DNA of 64,000 nt from Volvariella volvacea V23. Taxonomy: Eukaryota; Basidiomycota; Agaricomycetes; Agaricales; Pluteaceae. Below the pieces are notes generated by a model, which saw nothing but the letters and a program-made list of their open reading frames with translations, did not search any database and was not told where the DNA came from. Where the stretch lies: positions 726,864 to 790,863 of the forward strand of contig KB722746.1 in NCBI GenBank assembly GCA_000349905.1. The letters are read 5' to 3'. A program made the position numbers and the translations under genes. This document shows positions 36,243 to 47,700 of this stretch, piece by piece; the stretch's first letter is position 1, and every line of letters begins with the position of its first letter.

Positions 36243-36653
36243 TGTTACGGACCACTTAACCGGTCCTATCGTTTTCTTTTCTCGTCTCGCTTCATCACTC
36301 ACGTCATGTATCTAGCTATGGACTTAGATTTCCTTTCGTCTCGTGGACAGTATTTCTCTTTTAGGGACTACATACGTGTACATACATGTTCCTCACCATC
36401 CTCGGTAGTACCTACATGTTTCCTCCACCGCATACTTACCTTGTTTAGTCGTCTGCCACGTACCTTCCTCCACCCAGTAGATAGTATATAAGCCATAGCC
36501 CAAGCTTGATTCAACTCAAGCTTAACCTCTTGTATAGCTAGCTAGTCTAATATAGAGACTTGCTTCGCTCGCATTCTTTCTCTTGTTCTTGCATCCTCTG
36601 GATTGCCTAGTCTAGTGTTGGCTGAAGTCTGATAGAGAGGCTCAGTCATAACA
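36243..36653 (+). repeat. Solo LTR of a third family (411 bp) with 5-bp target duplication
   Basis: It begins TGTTACGGACC and ends GTCATAACA. The five bases before (36238-36242) and after (36654-36658) are both ataat. It has a tatataag promoter motif near 36486. It shares only its terminal bases with LTR-A, so it belongs to a different Ty3-like family. It sits in the spacer between MEP-A and the next genes. Confidence 0.9.
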
Positions 36654-37082
36654 ATAATATATTAATGTTCTTATTTTATTTTTTTCGAATTTACACTCAG
36701 AGTATACTAATAAGTAATGTATTGTTGTGACAGATAATTCCCTAAAATACATTGTATAATACCCACCTCGTATGCTTAAATGTCATTCAGTTGGAAAAAT
36801 ACAAATCTAGTGTTACATACAATTTTCTGCAATTTTTGTAAGTTTATGAATTGATTGATTTCATGGTAGTAGACATTTGACCGTGATTTCTTCCCAAGAT
36901 AATAAAAAAATCCAATGCTGGCAGGTTTTCTCATATATTTAATGAAAAGACAGCTTGAAATACACGGGTAGTATATTACAAAATTCGGACTTCCACTGTC
37001 TGAGTTGCCGAGTGTGACAGTGACTGAAACGTGACTGCAGCCCACACCAAAGCCAACCAGCCACCACGAGCGATCCCAGAAC

Positions 37083-37400
37083 ATGTCCCGCTCAGGCTAC
37101 CAAAGACTCCCCACCACCGACGCTGACGTCGACTTCCCGCTCCACGGCCACGCAGACAACAACGACGACGCCAACACAACCCTCATCGACACCGAGCGGG
37201 CGCCCTACAGGCTCCCGACGTACCCGCCCGACCCACGGTTCCACCAGCCCGAGCCGTCGTCGTGGGCCCGGGCGGGGCTGCTGGTCTTTGTGGTGTTTTT
37301 GTTCTGGCTGGCGTACGAGAGCCGGAGGTGGGGGTGGGATGCGGCGTTTGGGAGTGAAGGGGCCGGGGGGAGGAGTGAAGAGACGGGGTGGGATTTTTGA
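37083..37400 (+). CDS. Small single-pass membrane protein (105 aa), unknown function
   Basis: An intronless frame from the first ATG. The first 60 residues are polar and acidic (YQRLPTTDADVDF, NNDDANTTLIDTE, then a Pro-rich RLPTYPPDPRF). One membrane segment (ARAGLLVFVVFLFWLAY, about residues 61-77) is followed by a short Gly-rich tail. The YQRLPTT start resembles N-terminal motifs of some fungal membrane proteins, but I cannot name the family. There is no signal peptide, so it is probably a type II or tail-oriented membrane protein. Confidence 0.6.
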   Translation: MSRSGYQRLPTTDADVDFPLHGHADNNDDANTTLIDTERAPYRLPTYPPDPRFHQPEPSSWARAGLLVFVVFLFWLAYESRRWGWDAAFGSEGAGGRSEETGWDF

Positions 37401-37973
37401 TTACGAGGAGTGGGAGGGCTGGAGGTGCGGGTTGTTTTTTGTCCTTTGTTGGCATGAGGGGCTCATCGTTGTGGTTTTTACAGTTTGGGCGTGTACCATT
37501 GTGTGGTCGAGAGGGATGGAACTCGTTCGCTAAGGCGAGATGATATATCGATGATACCTCGCATGGTCAACCTATGCAAGCTGTCGTCCGGATATCGAAG
37601 CTCGGAGGTCATGCACTTGTATGGAAGATTGCGCGCAAATAACTTGGGCTGAGGAGAAAGGAGAGGGCTAGTTGTAAATCGTACGCTCGACATGATGCGT
37701 ATCGCCCTCTCGTTTATATCCCTCCAGTGTATCATCGGCATCCTTATCACACAACCATCTAATAAATGAATGTCATTATAAATGCCGCGATAAGAGAGGA
37801 CGAAGGCCCCAAGGTGTTGTATTAACATTAATAATAGTCAAAGTGGTATCAATAGTGTATGGCGCGGAGCAACGAGGTATAGTAGGGAGACGTCAACGAA
37901 TAAGACCTAACAACCTGAGCGTCATCAACTAAACCCAGCGCGCAGCAAAGGTACCGCCTACCTGCCAGGACGC
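37401..37973. other. Intergenic between two convergent small genes
   Basis: Frames are short and on the wrong strand for either neighbour. I see no gene; it probably holds two facing 3' untranslated regions. Confidence 0.5.
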
Positions 37974-38690
37974 CTACGGCTTCTTAGCAGCGTGCTTCTT
38001 TGACCCCCGCTTCGACTTGCTCTTCCTCTTCTTTTTCGTTGGAGACGTGGGCGTTGGCGTGGGGTGGGTTGTGGGATTAGCGCCTCGCAGTCTTATTCGG
38101 CCGTCTTTGAGTGTCTCGGTTATGACTGGGCTGGCTGCTGGTCGGAACTTGTGCTCTTTCGAGTAGCTAAACGGGGTGGGATGTGGACGAGGTGTTGTGG
38201 TCATGGAGTTGGCGGGAGCACCAATGACGTGTGCACAATGCCGGTGAATACAAGAACAAGTTGAAAAGGCCGACGAATGACACCAACAATCAGCGAGAAA
38301 AGGACGAAGGGCAGTAAAGGGGACATACCGCGAAGCATAGACGACCTTTGGCTTCGTGCTCTCCTTCTTCGAGGTCAAGAACAGCCACAGACAGAGCAAC
38401 AACACTGACAGCAATACGAAGCGCTTCATGAACGACGCCCTACCACTCGCTGCCGGCGGCGAATGCGAAGGGTCTGCGTCCGCGTCATCTTCGTTGTCAG
38501 AGATGGTCGACTCGTCGTCGTCGTCGTTGGACCGGAGGTCGTCTTTAGATGCAGAGAGCGCATTGTCCGTGTCCAGTCCTGTGGTGTTCGGTGCGTCGCC
38601 TTGCTCCTCGATTTTGAGTTTTTCGACCATGGTGGTGTCCACTCCGTCGACTTTCGAGAACGCCGGTAGAAGCTGCGAGTCACGTGTCAC
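37974..38690 (-). CDS. Single-pass membrane protein with basic tail (184 aa spliced, 238 aa unspliced)
   Basis: Minus-strand exons 38690-38329 and 38166-37974; the intron (162 nt) has GTATGT and TTTAG borders. Because it is a multiple of three with no stop, the unspliced message also stays open. The N-terminal 85 residues are acidic (DDDDESTISDNEDDADAD). A membrane segment (FVLLSVLLLCLWLFLTS, about 89-105) follows Lys-Arg. After splicing, KVVYASR joins YSKEHKFRPAASPVI. The tail is Pro/Thr-rich and ends in a Lys cluster (KKKRKSKSKRGSKKH). The orientation rule and the acidic N-terminus suggest type II topology. Family unknown. Confidence 0.65.
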   Translation of the reverse strand: MTRDSQLLPAFSKVDGVDTTMVEKLKIEEQGDAPNTTGLDTDNALSASKDDLRSNDDDDESTISDNEDDADADPSHSPPAASGRASFMKRFVLLSVLLLCLWLFLTSKKESTKPKVVYASRYVPFTALRPFLADCWCHSSAFSTCSCIHRHCAHVIGAPANSMTTTPRPHPTPFSYSKEHKFRPAASPVITETLKDGRIRLRGANPTTHPTPTPTSPTKKKRKSKSKRGSKKHAAKKP

Positions 38691-39312
38691 CGGAAATTGC
38701 CAGCCAATCGCGTCACCGCAAGCTCACCCACCAACGCCGGACTCCTGCACGGACTGGTGCTAATCAATAATTTCCCGTTGTTGGCTGCCTTTGCCCAATT
38801 GTGTACACCCTTTATTGTGTGTGCATTCCGAACACGTTCTCGGCTAATGCTCCACTTCCTAGTTCCGTTCCCGTTGATGTTGCTCTGAGCAATTCATTCC
38901 TCGCGGGTGATAACAATCGCTTCTTTTGCCATAGTAGCATTCAAATGCCGGGCGCTCAAGAAGCACTTCCTCGAGGGCTGCACAAGCGACAGGGTCAAAG
39001 CCGTTTCAACCCATATCGCCGAAAACGTTGACATCATTGACAGAACGACCGCAAATCATATCGCTTTTGAACATGGCAGCTGCAAGTCTCATGAACTGTA
39101 AGCCCAAAATATCGTCTGAATTGGCGACAGGCTTTTCGCGAGTTGAACGAACTATTTGACGCCCTTCCGAGTTATCCCCATGGTGCGCCCTGTTACTCAT
39201 CAAGTACCTGGTGGCGTTCTCATTGGCGAATCACATTGGAGTCAGGTTCACGCACAACGACCACAGGCGAATTGGACGCGAACTAGAAGACAACCACAAA
39301 TTTTCGTGGGGG
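38691..39312. other. Upstream region of MEP-B with duplicated blocks
   Basis: No gene. gtgcgccctgt (about 39182) and cgaattggacgcgaactaga (about 39269) recur in front of MEP-C. The block gggcgctcaagaagcact (about 38950) recurs in front of MEP-D. Confidence 0.55.
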
Positions 39313-39318
39313 TATAAA
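39313..39318 (+). promoter_or_regulatory. TATA box of MEP-B
   Basis: tataaagttggcgttgcaaa, 97 nt before the ATG. Confidence 0.65.
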
Positions 39319-39409
39319 GTTGGCGTTGCAAAAGTAGGTGTCCCCCAGTCTTCTGTCGACTCTTCTGTTCCATCCCTTCCCCTCTCTATCTTTTTCTGCT
39401 ATATCCAAG

Positions 39410-40563
39410 ATGCTCAAGAAAGCCTTCGCCCTCGTCCTCGTCATGGCTTCGGCCCTTCATGTAGTCGTCGCCGACCCGATTCCAGTTGGTCGTCGTGAAC
39501 TCTGCGGTACATACATCTCTCCCGAGCAGATCGAGGTTGCGGAGGCACACTTCCAAGCAAACCAGCCTCTTGTTGCTTCCACATCCTCCCCAGGGACTAT
39601 CAACGTCTATTTTCACGTCATATCAAAGGACGATAGCCCTGAGTCTGGCAATATTCCGTTCGTCTTTGTTTCTTCATGCCCATATGATGACCAGAGCGCT
39701 AACTCGGGTCGGTTTTGCGCAGTGATTCGCAAATAGAACAGCAAATGGACGTCTTGATCCGTGATTTTGCTCAAAGCGGCATCAGCTTTGTTCTCGCGAA
39801 TGTTACCCGTATCTGCAACGGCGGCTGGTTCAGTAACGTTGGTCCAGGCACGCCTGAAGAAAACGAGATGAAGGGCTCACTCCGAGTTGGTGGAGCTGGT
39901 GACCTTAATGTCTATACCGTTGGGTGAGTGTACCTTTTGTCAATCGTCTACCCCTTCTTAAAGCTCATTGCAACCATAACGTTTTTCAGTTTTGAATCGG
40001 GACCTGGAGAAGGCCTTTTAGGTTATGCTACTTTCCCCTCGAGTTACAGCGACAATCCCCAGGATGATGGTGTCGGTGAGTTCGTGGCACAATTACCTAC
40101 TTTCACATTTCTAACTAGCTCTAGTCCTACGCTACTCCACTGTTCCTGGTGGAGCCGCAGCCCCATATAATCTCGGCAGGGTAAGCAAGCGATCCGATTC
40201 TCAGCAAGAGAGACACAATGCTAACCTGTTCCGCTCCCAGACGTTAACCCACGAAGTTGGCCACTGGGTCGGTCTATACCACACATTCCAGGGTGGCTGT
40301 GATGTTCCAGGCGACTACGTTGCTGACACTCCTGCCGAGGCATCTCCTGCTTTCGGCTGTCCTTCTGGCCGCGATACCTGCCCTTATCCTGGCGCTGATC
40401 CCATCCGTGAGTCCCTTTTGTCGTTTTTGGAACCGCTTGGACTCATTTTTTTCGCGATTTAGATAATTTTATGGACTACACTGACGATGCGTGTATGGAC
40501 CAATTCACTCCTGGTCAGAGCGTTCGTGCTCTCAGCCAACTTGCTATGTACAGGGGCCTGTAG
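39410..40563 (+). CDS. Secreted M43 zinc metalloprotease, paralogue B (285 aa, 6 exons)
   Basis: Exons: 39410-39657, 39723-39923, 39990-40075, 40125-40180, 40241-40406, 40463-40563. Signal peptide [20 protein letters not shown] is followed by the pro/mature part; the zinc motif is [11 protein letters not shown] and the Met-turn NFMDY. It replaces the usual CPGGG after RDTC with CPYPGA, a local change in the loop before the last intron. The first donor is GTTCGT, weaker than in the paralogues. It keeps all catalytic residues. A degraded F-box gene follows about 120 nt downstream, as it does after MEP-D and MEP-E. Confidence 0.94.
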
Positions 40564-40651
40564 TTGACATGAAATGAGGGATTATTGTGCTTATATGCAA
40601 TACACATGAAATTTGTGTTAGAAATATATTTATCGACGTTTTTAACGCACC

Positions 40652-41210
40652 GATGGCGCATTCAACCATTCACCTGACAGCCACCACAAACGTCTCACCC
40701 ATTGAAGGACTTCCACTGGAAATATTTCTAAGATTCTTACCCTCTGCTACCGTGAACCAATACGTACTTATGTGCCTTGTCGGGTACACCTCTGTCGCAC
40801 CCGATACCTTGCACCCGCTACCCTTCTGGAGCTCTCCAACTGTGCTCCTCTTTATAAAGCCAATCCCATGATGCCACGCGGGAAGGCCGTACAATGGACT
40901 TAGAAGACGCCCGCTTCGTCTTCTATCCTGTCCAAAGCTCCATTCTTTTGCGCTGCCTCTACTGTCACGCTACAGGTCGACGCAGTATTTTCCCAGACTC
41001 AAACGCTGTATCTGAGGTACAAAATNNNNNNNNNNNNNNNNNNNNNNNNNNNNNNNNNNNNNNNNNNNNNNNNNNNNNNNNNNNNNNNNNNNNNNNNNNN
41101 NNNNNNNNNNNNNNNNNNNNNNNNNGAAAATCTAATAAATCCCGATAGCGGATGCGCGTGAAAGGGCGCCCACGCCTTAGTACTGTTGAAAATTGGGAGG
41201 ACGGAGACTG
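40652..41210 (+). pseudogene. F-box/LRR relic downstream of MEP-B, split by an assembly gap
   Basis: The stretch NVSPIEGLPLEIFLRFLPS matches the start of the intact F-box at 50525 (NVSPIERLPPELLS). Further on, only scattered C-terminal pieces remain: tcccagactcaaacgctgtatc matches the gene at 51590, and cgccttagtactgttga after the gap matches 51690. Most of the LRR part is gone. The 100-N gap (41026-41125) lies inside, so some could be missing from the assembly rather than from the genome. Confidence 0.7.
41026..41125. other. Assembly gap (100 N)
   Basis: Exactly 100 N within the F-box relic between MEP-B and MEP-C. Confidence 0.99.
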
Positions 41211-41752
41211 GAAAGCAAGTGTGTATGCCTTCTACCGATATACATGGGGGGCGGATGAAATTTCGGGAGCTATATCGCTCCCCAATTCTATTCCCAAACT
41301 CACCGGTTGTCTCTATTCAGATTTGCTGCGAAAATCCAATTCATCTCAAGAACTAGATCTCATCTGATTGAATGTTCAATTCCGGCCATTCAAACATCTT
41401 GCATCACTATTCGGATTTACTTCCTAAGGGCTACATAACCGACAGGGTCATAGTCGCTTCCACTTTATAGGATATCTGAGCAGAATGACCACGAAAGCAT
41501 GCTGCTCGTGTACACGGGCTACCTTTAAGTGCAATGACCGGAAAGCATCGACTCTGTCGATGAAGGGTACGAGCCACACCATGAACGAGCTACTCAGTGT
41601 TTCCCCGAGTTAATCCTCTCGGTGCGCCCTGTCACTTATGAATGACTTGGCGGAACTTGACCGATGAATTGCACTGCAATCAGGTTCATGTTCCATCCCC
41701 AGCCTACGCGAATAGGACGCGAATTAGAAAATGGCAATGCATTGTTGAGTAG
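41211..41752. other. Upstream region of MEP-C
   Basis: No gene. gtgcgccctgtcac (about 41620) and cgaataggacgcgaattaga (about 41709) correspond to blocks before MEP-B. Confidence 0.6.
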
Positions 41753-41758
41753 TATAAA
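41753..41758 (+). promoter_or_regulatory. TATA box of MEP-C
   Basis: tataaaggcgccattgcaaa, 101 nt before the ATG; close to the MEP-D version. Confidence 0.7.
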
Positions 41759-41853
41759 GGCGCCATTGCAAAGACCAAGCCTTTCCCCAGTCCTCTCGCG
41801 GCTCTTTCTCCTCGTCTCACCCTCCTCCTCCTTCCACGTTTTCCGCATTCAAG

Positions 41854-43022
41854 ATGTTCAAAAAGGCTTTCGCTCTCGTCCTCGTTGTGGCCTCGACCCT
41901 CCACGTCGTTGTCGCCGACCCAATTCCGCTTGGGGTGCGCGAAATTTGCGGCACAGACATTTCTGTGGAGCAGTTGGAAGCCGTCCAAGCAGATTTTGAA
42001 GCACACCAGCCCCCTTCCGTCCTTTCTGGCAGTGTTTTCAACGTCCACTTCCACATCATCAACAGCGGACCTGGTATAGACTCTGGGAATGTTCCGTACG
42101 TCCTCCATGCTTTGTCTCACCGTACCTTAAGAGAAGGACCGCTATGCTGACCGAGGTTGTTGGGTTTTCATGTATATCCAGTGATCAGCAGATTATTGAC
42201 CAAGTGAACGTGTTGAACGATAATTTTGCTCCGAGCGGAATTCGCTTTAACCTTGGCAGAGTCAACCGCATCAGCAACTCCAATTGGTTCTACAATGTAG
42301 CCCCCAACACTTTAGAACAGAATCAGATGAAGGCACAACTCCGAACCGGTGGTCCCAGGGACCTTAACGTCTACACGGTTAGGCAAGTATCTCCCATTGA
42401 TGACGATCTTCGTCAAGCCTTTCTTGCGTCTGACTGTAATCGCATGGTCATGCAGTCTCAGCACAGTGAATCTCTTGGGATACGCCACGTTCCCGTGGGA
42501 GTTTGTTGCAAAACCTTGGGACGATGGTGTTGGTGAGTCCACTACTTTATAAGCAGCTTCGTCAAACTCTGATCCACTCCTTATAGTATTAAAATACACC
42601 ACCTTCCCAGGTGGAAGTGAACTCGGATATAATCTGGGTAAGGTATGTAGTAACTATTTCCAGCAATAGTGCTATGATGCTAACTTGTTCGGTTCTCAGA
42701 TACTAACCCACGAAGTCGGTCATTGGGTTGGTCTATTGCACACCTTCCAGGGTGGCTGCGATGGGCCCGGAGACTATGTCAACGACACTCCCGCTGAGGC
42801 CTACCCCGCTAGTGGCTGCCCAGTTGGTCGTGATACTTGCCCTGGTGGTGGTCCTGACCCTATCCGTGAGTTTTTTGCTATCTTCCATCGAATCATTGGC
42901 ACTCATCTAGTTGTAATCCAGATAATTATATGGATTACACCGACAATGCATGTTTCACCCATTTCACGCCTGGTCAAATCAACCGCGCCCATCAAGCAAT
43001 TGAAATATATAGGCGTTTCTAA
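41854..43022 (+). CDS. Secreted M43 zinc metalloprotease, paralogue C (280 aa, 6 exons, one GC-AG intron)
   Basis: Exons: 41854-42095, 42182-42382, 42456-42532, 42587-42642, 42700-42865, 42922-43022. Signal peptide [20 protein letters not shown]; zinc motif [11 protein letters not shown]; Met-turn NYMDY. The second intron would start with GCAAGT where the paralogues have GTnnGT, and exon 3 is three codons shorter. A Gly codon at that junction becomes Ser. The C-terminus differs most ([20 protein letters not shown]). Everything needed for catalysis is kept, but the weak splice site and divergence suggest reduced function. If the GC donor is not used, the frame breaks after exon 2. Confidence 0.85.
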
Positions 43023-44217
43023 GTTTAACGCACTAGGGTGAACCTGGGAGTACTGCTATTTAAGGAACTCTTGTTTAGGGATTGTGAGACATCTTTACTA
43101 CTACGAATAATTGAATCTTCTTGCCCGACGTCTAATGCTGATCCTTGGTGACGAGTGAGCAGTCGGTGACCGAGATAGATTTAGAAATTGCTTAGTCCAG
43201 TGAAAAAGTCCACATTCAATCTCAGAATACAGTTAGCATCGTACCGGGGACCTACGCACCAACAGGGGGTTGTTTGAGATTGTAGTTTATCATATAGACA
43301 ACTTCTCATGGTCTGGGCCGAGTTCCTTTGTAGTAGCATGCCGCTGGTTAGCTGACATTGCACTAATCGATGCATCCCGTTCAATCCCTTGCTTCTGGAC
43401 GGTGTATATCTAATCCTATCTACGGATGTTGTTCTATCTGCGTCTGCATTCGCACATGATAGCCCTGTCCTTAAAGTGTTACAAGCGACCAATTCATCAG
43501 AAGTGATGGTGAAGGATCGCTTCGGTCATTAATTCGAAATCAAAACGCGGGCGCTCGGGAAGCACCTCGCGTTCCTATTCAGAGGTATTTCCATATGGAT
43601 AGGCGGCGGGATCGGCTTGGGGTTGTCGCGCTTACGTTGTGCCAAGACAAATAATATTGACCTCCTCGACAGTGGACCGCAGAAAAGAGATTCTCGAGCT
43701 CATGAGTGAGTTGCTACAAGTTACAAACTTCACATTATCACAGTAGTGCAGTTGCGAATTGGATGGCTCAATCAAAAGTTGATTTCATGCTACTCAATCA
43801 AGCCCTTGTTGGAGTTTTCACACGACCACGCGTTGCTAGTACGGGCGTCGTCAATATATTGGGAATGTGATCCGTGAGGCTATCCCGTGCTTCCTCATTC
43901 GCCGATGATCAAGCATATGAAAAATACGTTCAGCATTTCTTCAGCTCCGTATCTTCCCATGGAATAAGTAAGTACGCACGCTGTTGTTCTGCAATAAAAC
44001 ACCGACAGATCATTAGCGCGTAAACCTGTGACAATTAGATGTTACCGTCAGGCTCTCACTCATTACTTCACGCCCAGAATCTGTGTTCGAGCACCCCACA
44101 TGGCTTGAGACGGATCACTAGTCAGATTACCATATGAACAAAAACAAATTACGAGATAACGAGCTCACCACATGCGAATTCGAAGCAAAGTCGAAGACAA
44201 CGATTTTTGTCGACAGG
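43023..44217. other. Intergenic between MEP-C and MEP-D
   Basis: No gene and, unlike after MEP-B, D and E, no F-box relic that I can see. Near 43553 it has cgggcgctcgggaagcacct, a block also found upstream of MEP-A (about 33800) and MEP-B (about 38945). At 44150-44175 it has tacgagataacgagctcacc, shared with MEP-A. Confidence 0.55.
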
Positions 44218-44223
44218 TATAAA
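44218..44223 (+). promoter_or_regulatory. TATA box of MEP-D
   Basis: tataaaggcaccgtcgcaaa, 99 nt before the ATG. Confidence 0.7.
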
Positions 44224-44316
44224 GGCACCGTCGCAAAGGCAACATTTCCTCAGGCTCCTCGTAGCTCCTCTATCTCCCTGCTTCCCCCCCTCTCCATCTT
44301 CCCTTCCATACCCAAG

Positions 44317-45462
44317 ATGTTCAAAAAGACCTTCAGTCTTGTTCTTCTCATGGCTTCTACCCTTAATATAGTCGTCGCTGAGCCAGTTGTCGGTCGCCGC
44401 CAGATTTGCGGTGCACACCTTTCCAAGGAAAAGATGGAGGTCGCAGAGGCACACTTCGAGGCTAACCAGCCCGCTACTAGCTTCACCTCCCGTACACCCG
44501 TTGTCAACGTCCACTTCCATGTCATCTCAGCTGGTCCCGAACTCGAAGATGGAAACGTCCCGTAAGTTCTCTATTATTCCCGCCTTCGAAACTGTTCATG
44601 CGCTCATTCCTACAGGGACTCACAAATCTACGATCAGATGGACGTCTTGAACACCGATTTTGCCCCAAGCAAGATTAAGTTCACTCTTAAGAACATCACT
44701 CGTACAGTCAATGCCGATTGGTTCCAGAACATTCACTATGAGTCCCCTGTACAAGGCGAAGCAACGGCAGCCCTCCGTGTTGGTGGAGCTAGCACCCTTA
44801 ACGTCTACACCGTTGGGTCAGTACTTCTGCCGCCCTTTTCTTGCGTCTTCTGAGGGTTGATTGTGCGTTAAATAATACACAGATTCCAATCTGAAGAAGC
44901 ATCGGGTCTTTTGGGATATGCCACATTCCCATCGGAATACAAGAGCAACCCTCTGGATGACGGTGTTTGTGAGTTGATACCTCTTTTAGTACCTCTAATC
45001 AGAGCTGAATAGTTTTCCTTAGTCCTCCTCTATTCCACCCTTCCTGGGGGAACCGCAGCCCCATTTAACCTCGGCAGGGTAAGTAGGCAAATGTCCCCAA
45101 GCAGAGGGTATGTAGTGCTAACTTGTCCGCTTCCAGACGTTAACCCACGAGGCTGGTCACTGGGTCGGCTTATTCCACACCTTTGAAGGTGGCTGTAAAG
45201 CCCCAGGAGATTATGTCCGTGATACTCCGCCTGAGGCCTCCCCCGCCACTGGTTGCCCCATTGGCCGTGACACATGCCCTGGTGGTGGCCCTGACCCAAT
45301 TCGTGAGTATCCTATTAACCTCAATGCAATAATTTGCACTCACCTGCTTGTATCTCAGACAACTATATGGACTACACCGATGATGCATGCTATAATGAGT
45401 TCACCCCCGGTCAAGCGCGTCGTGCACGTGCCCAAATCGCCGTGTATAGAGGTATTTTTTAG
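44317..45462 (+). CDS. Secreted M43 zinc metalloprotease, paralogue D (285 aa, 6 exons)
   Basis: Exons: 44317-44561, 44616-44816, 44883-44968, 45023-45078, 45137-45302, 45359-45462. Signal peptide [20 protein letters not shown]. The zinc motif is [11 protein letters not shown]: the three His ligands and the Glu remain, with Val-to-Ala next to the Glu. The Met-turn is NYMDY. Exon 3 ends in T rather than G, changing the Val after the intron to Phe. The C-terminus is one residue longer (RGIF). An F-box pseudogene follows about 110 nt downstream. The upstream block tacgagataacgagctcacc is shared with MEP-A. Confidence 0.93.
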
Positions 45463-45567
45463 GCACCATAAGTTGGAATAAGCCTTAGAACAGATCTACA
45501 CGGCTTCTACTGTAACTTTATTGTACATAGTCCCTCATAATACAAACGCGTTGGATAGGATCAACAA

Positions 45568-46886
45568 TTGCCGGTGACAGTGCTGAGATTTACACATTTG
45601 GCACATTGCCCGCATTCAATCTCCCAGCTTTCCATCAACAATCTCCCGCCAGAAATCCTTTCAAAGATATTCCAAAGCCCTTTCAGTCCTGAATGGTACC
45701 CACACAAATTGCCGACCAATCTCGAACTGATCTGCAAGCAATGGAGGTCGATCACGTTAGGAACACCTAAACTTTAGACGACGGTGAAGGTGGATGGGAA
45801 CGCTTCTCGTATTTCTCTCCACGTAACCGCTATCAATCAATGGTTAAAACAGTCCTGTAGCCTGCATTGCGAAGTTAAGGCGCAACTGAGAGTGGAAAAA
45901 AATTCTCCTATACTTGTGATGTCCAATATTTTGATGCCTGTCATTACTCGTATCCAGGAGCTCTCCTTGACGCTGTGCTTCTTAGAACTGCGACAGTGCT
46001 CATAATTCTTCGCAATCGGTCTCCCACTTCTTAAAAGCCTGTCCCTCTCGTTTACGAACGATGACAGGATACCCGCCCTTGGGACTCCAAGGATTTTCCT
46101 CCAATTTATGAGTTACACTCGACTTGAATGAATCAGGTTATCTGCTGCCATGACGTTTTTTTGTCAGTGACATGGCACCTGCTCTCCCACCATCTGTGAA
46201 GACTTTTGACCAGTGTATTCCGATGCAACCTACGGCGGCGTTGCGCTTACTCGACAAACTACGCAATCTTGAGGAGCTCTCTCACAAGATCTCTACCCCT
46301 TCAAATCGAGCCCATCCCGGAAAGTACGGGGATTCGCCTTATTCACACGTCCCTTCGTCGTTTCTTCATTTGCTCTGGGGTGAGCTTTAGCCCTTTGTTC
46401 AAGAAAGTTCACATCCCTTCTGTCAGCCTCGACCTATTGTACATCGATAACTCCGACCAAATTCTCGAACGTATCGCAGATGCCCTCCTCTAAAATGGCG
46501 GATGCTGATCAACTTTCGCGTGACCTTAGACGACCTCTTTTTGTTCTTCCGCTATCATTGACGTTACGGTTTCCAACTCTGTTCTCCTTGATAAATCCTT
46601 GATGTCGGCTCTTACTCTAAGACCCGGCACGGTGCCATACTTGCCGCATCTGCAGAGAATCACATTCACATCGTTGCGTTCTCTACCAAGCGATCCGGAC
46701 TTGGTGGATAGGGACTTCATCGAGTTTATTGACTCGCGATGGAGGGCATTGAAAGAGGGACCGTGCAAACTGCGGTACGTCAAATTTCAGGGTGGTAGAA
46801 CTTGGGAACGGGACTCGGATGCAAGGCTAGAGAAGTTTAGGGAGATGGGTTTAGTTAAGATTGGAGTAGTCGATTCGAGCAAGTGA
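45568..46886 (+). pseudogene. F-box/LRR pseudogene downstream of MEP-D
   Basis: The F-box (LSINNLPPEILSKIFQS, LELICKQWRSITLGTPKL) ends in a stop at 45777-45779. Later parts appear in changing frames: AINQWLKQSC, LLDKLRNLEELSHKI near 46240, FSPLFKKVHIPSVSLDLL, and the C-terminal segment FIEFIDSRWRALKEGPCKLRYVK near 46720. Order and spacing match the intact gene at 50525, so this is a full-length copy broken by several frameshifts and stops. Confidence 0.8.
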
Positions 46887-47195
46887 ACCTGGTGTTGAGA
46901 GCGGTGTAATTACGTCTCGATCATTTGGAGGTTCGCTTTCTTGTACCTGTTTTTATGTGCCCTATGATTATTGTACGTACTCTGCTCTCTCCAATAATGC
47001 TGACTTCAATGTGGAGATCATAGGATAACTTCACTTTCTATCGCGATCAGGTAGCTTGCAATGCAGTATTTACGTGTGGACGAGAAAGAACAAAGAAAGC
47101 CCCTGGACGTTAGATTATCGGTCGCAATTTTCGATATAGCCCCTGATATAGAGGATTCTGCTTTCATGTTGGATTTGAACGAATTATAAAGACGA
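46887..47195. other. Intergenic, no supported gene
   Basis: Short frames only. Confidence 0.5.
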
Positions 47196-47700
47196 TTGGG
47201 CGTTTTCTCTCAAGGCTTCCCTCCTCCACTTCAAGCCCTACCTCCTCTCAGCATAAAGATCAGCTCACAGGAACTCAGGACTTTCAATGTCTCCCTATGG
47301 TTCCTGGACTGCACTCACCTGACTTTGTGTCCTTTTTCCGGGTTTCTGCCCATTTTATTTGAAGGTATTCGGCACTGACGCCGAGTTACAGCCCGTTGAT
47401 GTATTGCGCTTGCTCAATAAGCTCCACAATCTCGAAGCAATCAAAACTAACACCTTCCACTCTAAGTGAACCACGTCCGAGGAACCCGTCACCTCTCGTC
47501 TCCGTCAGTATGTGCTTGGGACCTGTTTCGAAAGAACTCAGCTTCCCGTGTAGATCTTGATCCAGCATGCCTATAGAGGACTCGGCCGGGATTCTTGAGC
47601 ACATCGCGGATACATTTCTTCCTCGAAGCTCGTTGAACCTCAGAGTGCCTTCCTAGTCAAGACGAGTTCTCCACTTTCCGGCGTATCCACACCATCGCTC
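47196..47700 (+). pseudogene. Second, more decayed F-box/LRR fragment
   Basis: Separate pieces match the LRR part of the family: a FSQGFPPPLQAL stretch like RGLPQLRRIQL of the intact gene, and an LQPVDVLRLLNKLHNLEAIK-like stretch near 47390-47450 like LQPTTILSLLSKFRGLEVII. Stops and frame changes separate them. No F-box region remains. Confidence 0.5.

Noticed and set aside
44090..44110. gttcgagcacccc, like a tRNA T-loop
   Set aside because: No matching acceptor stem, D-arm or anticodon arm upstream.
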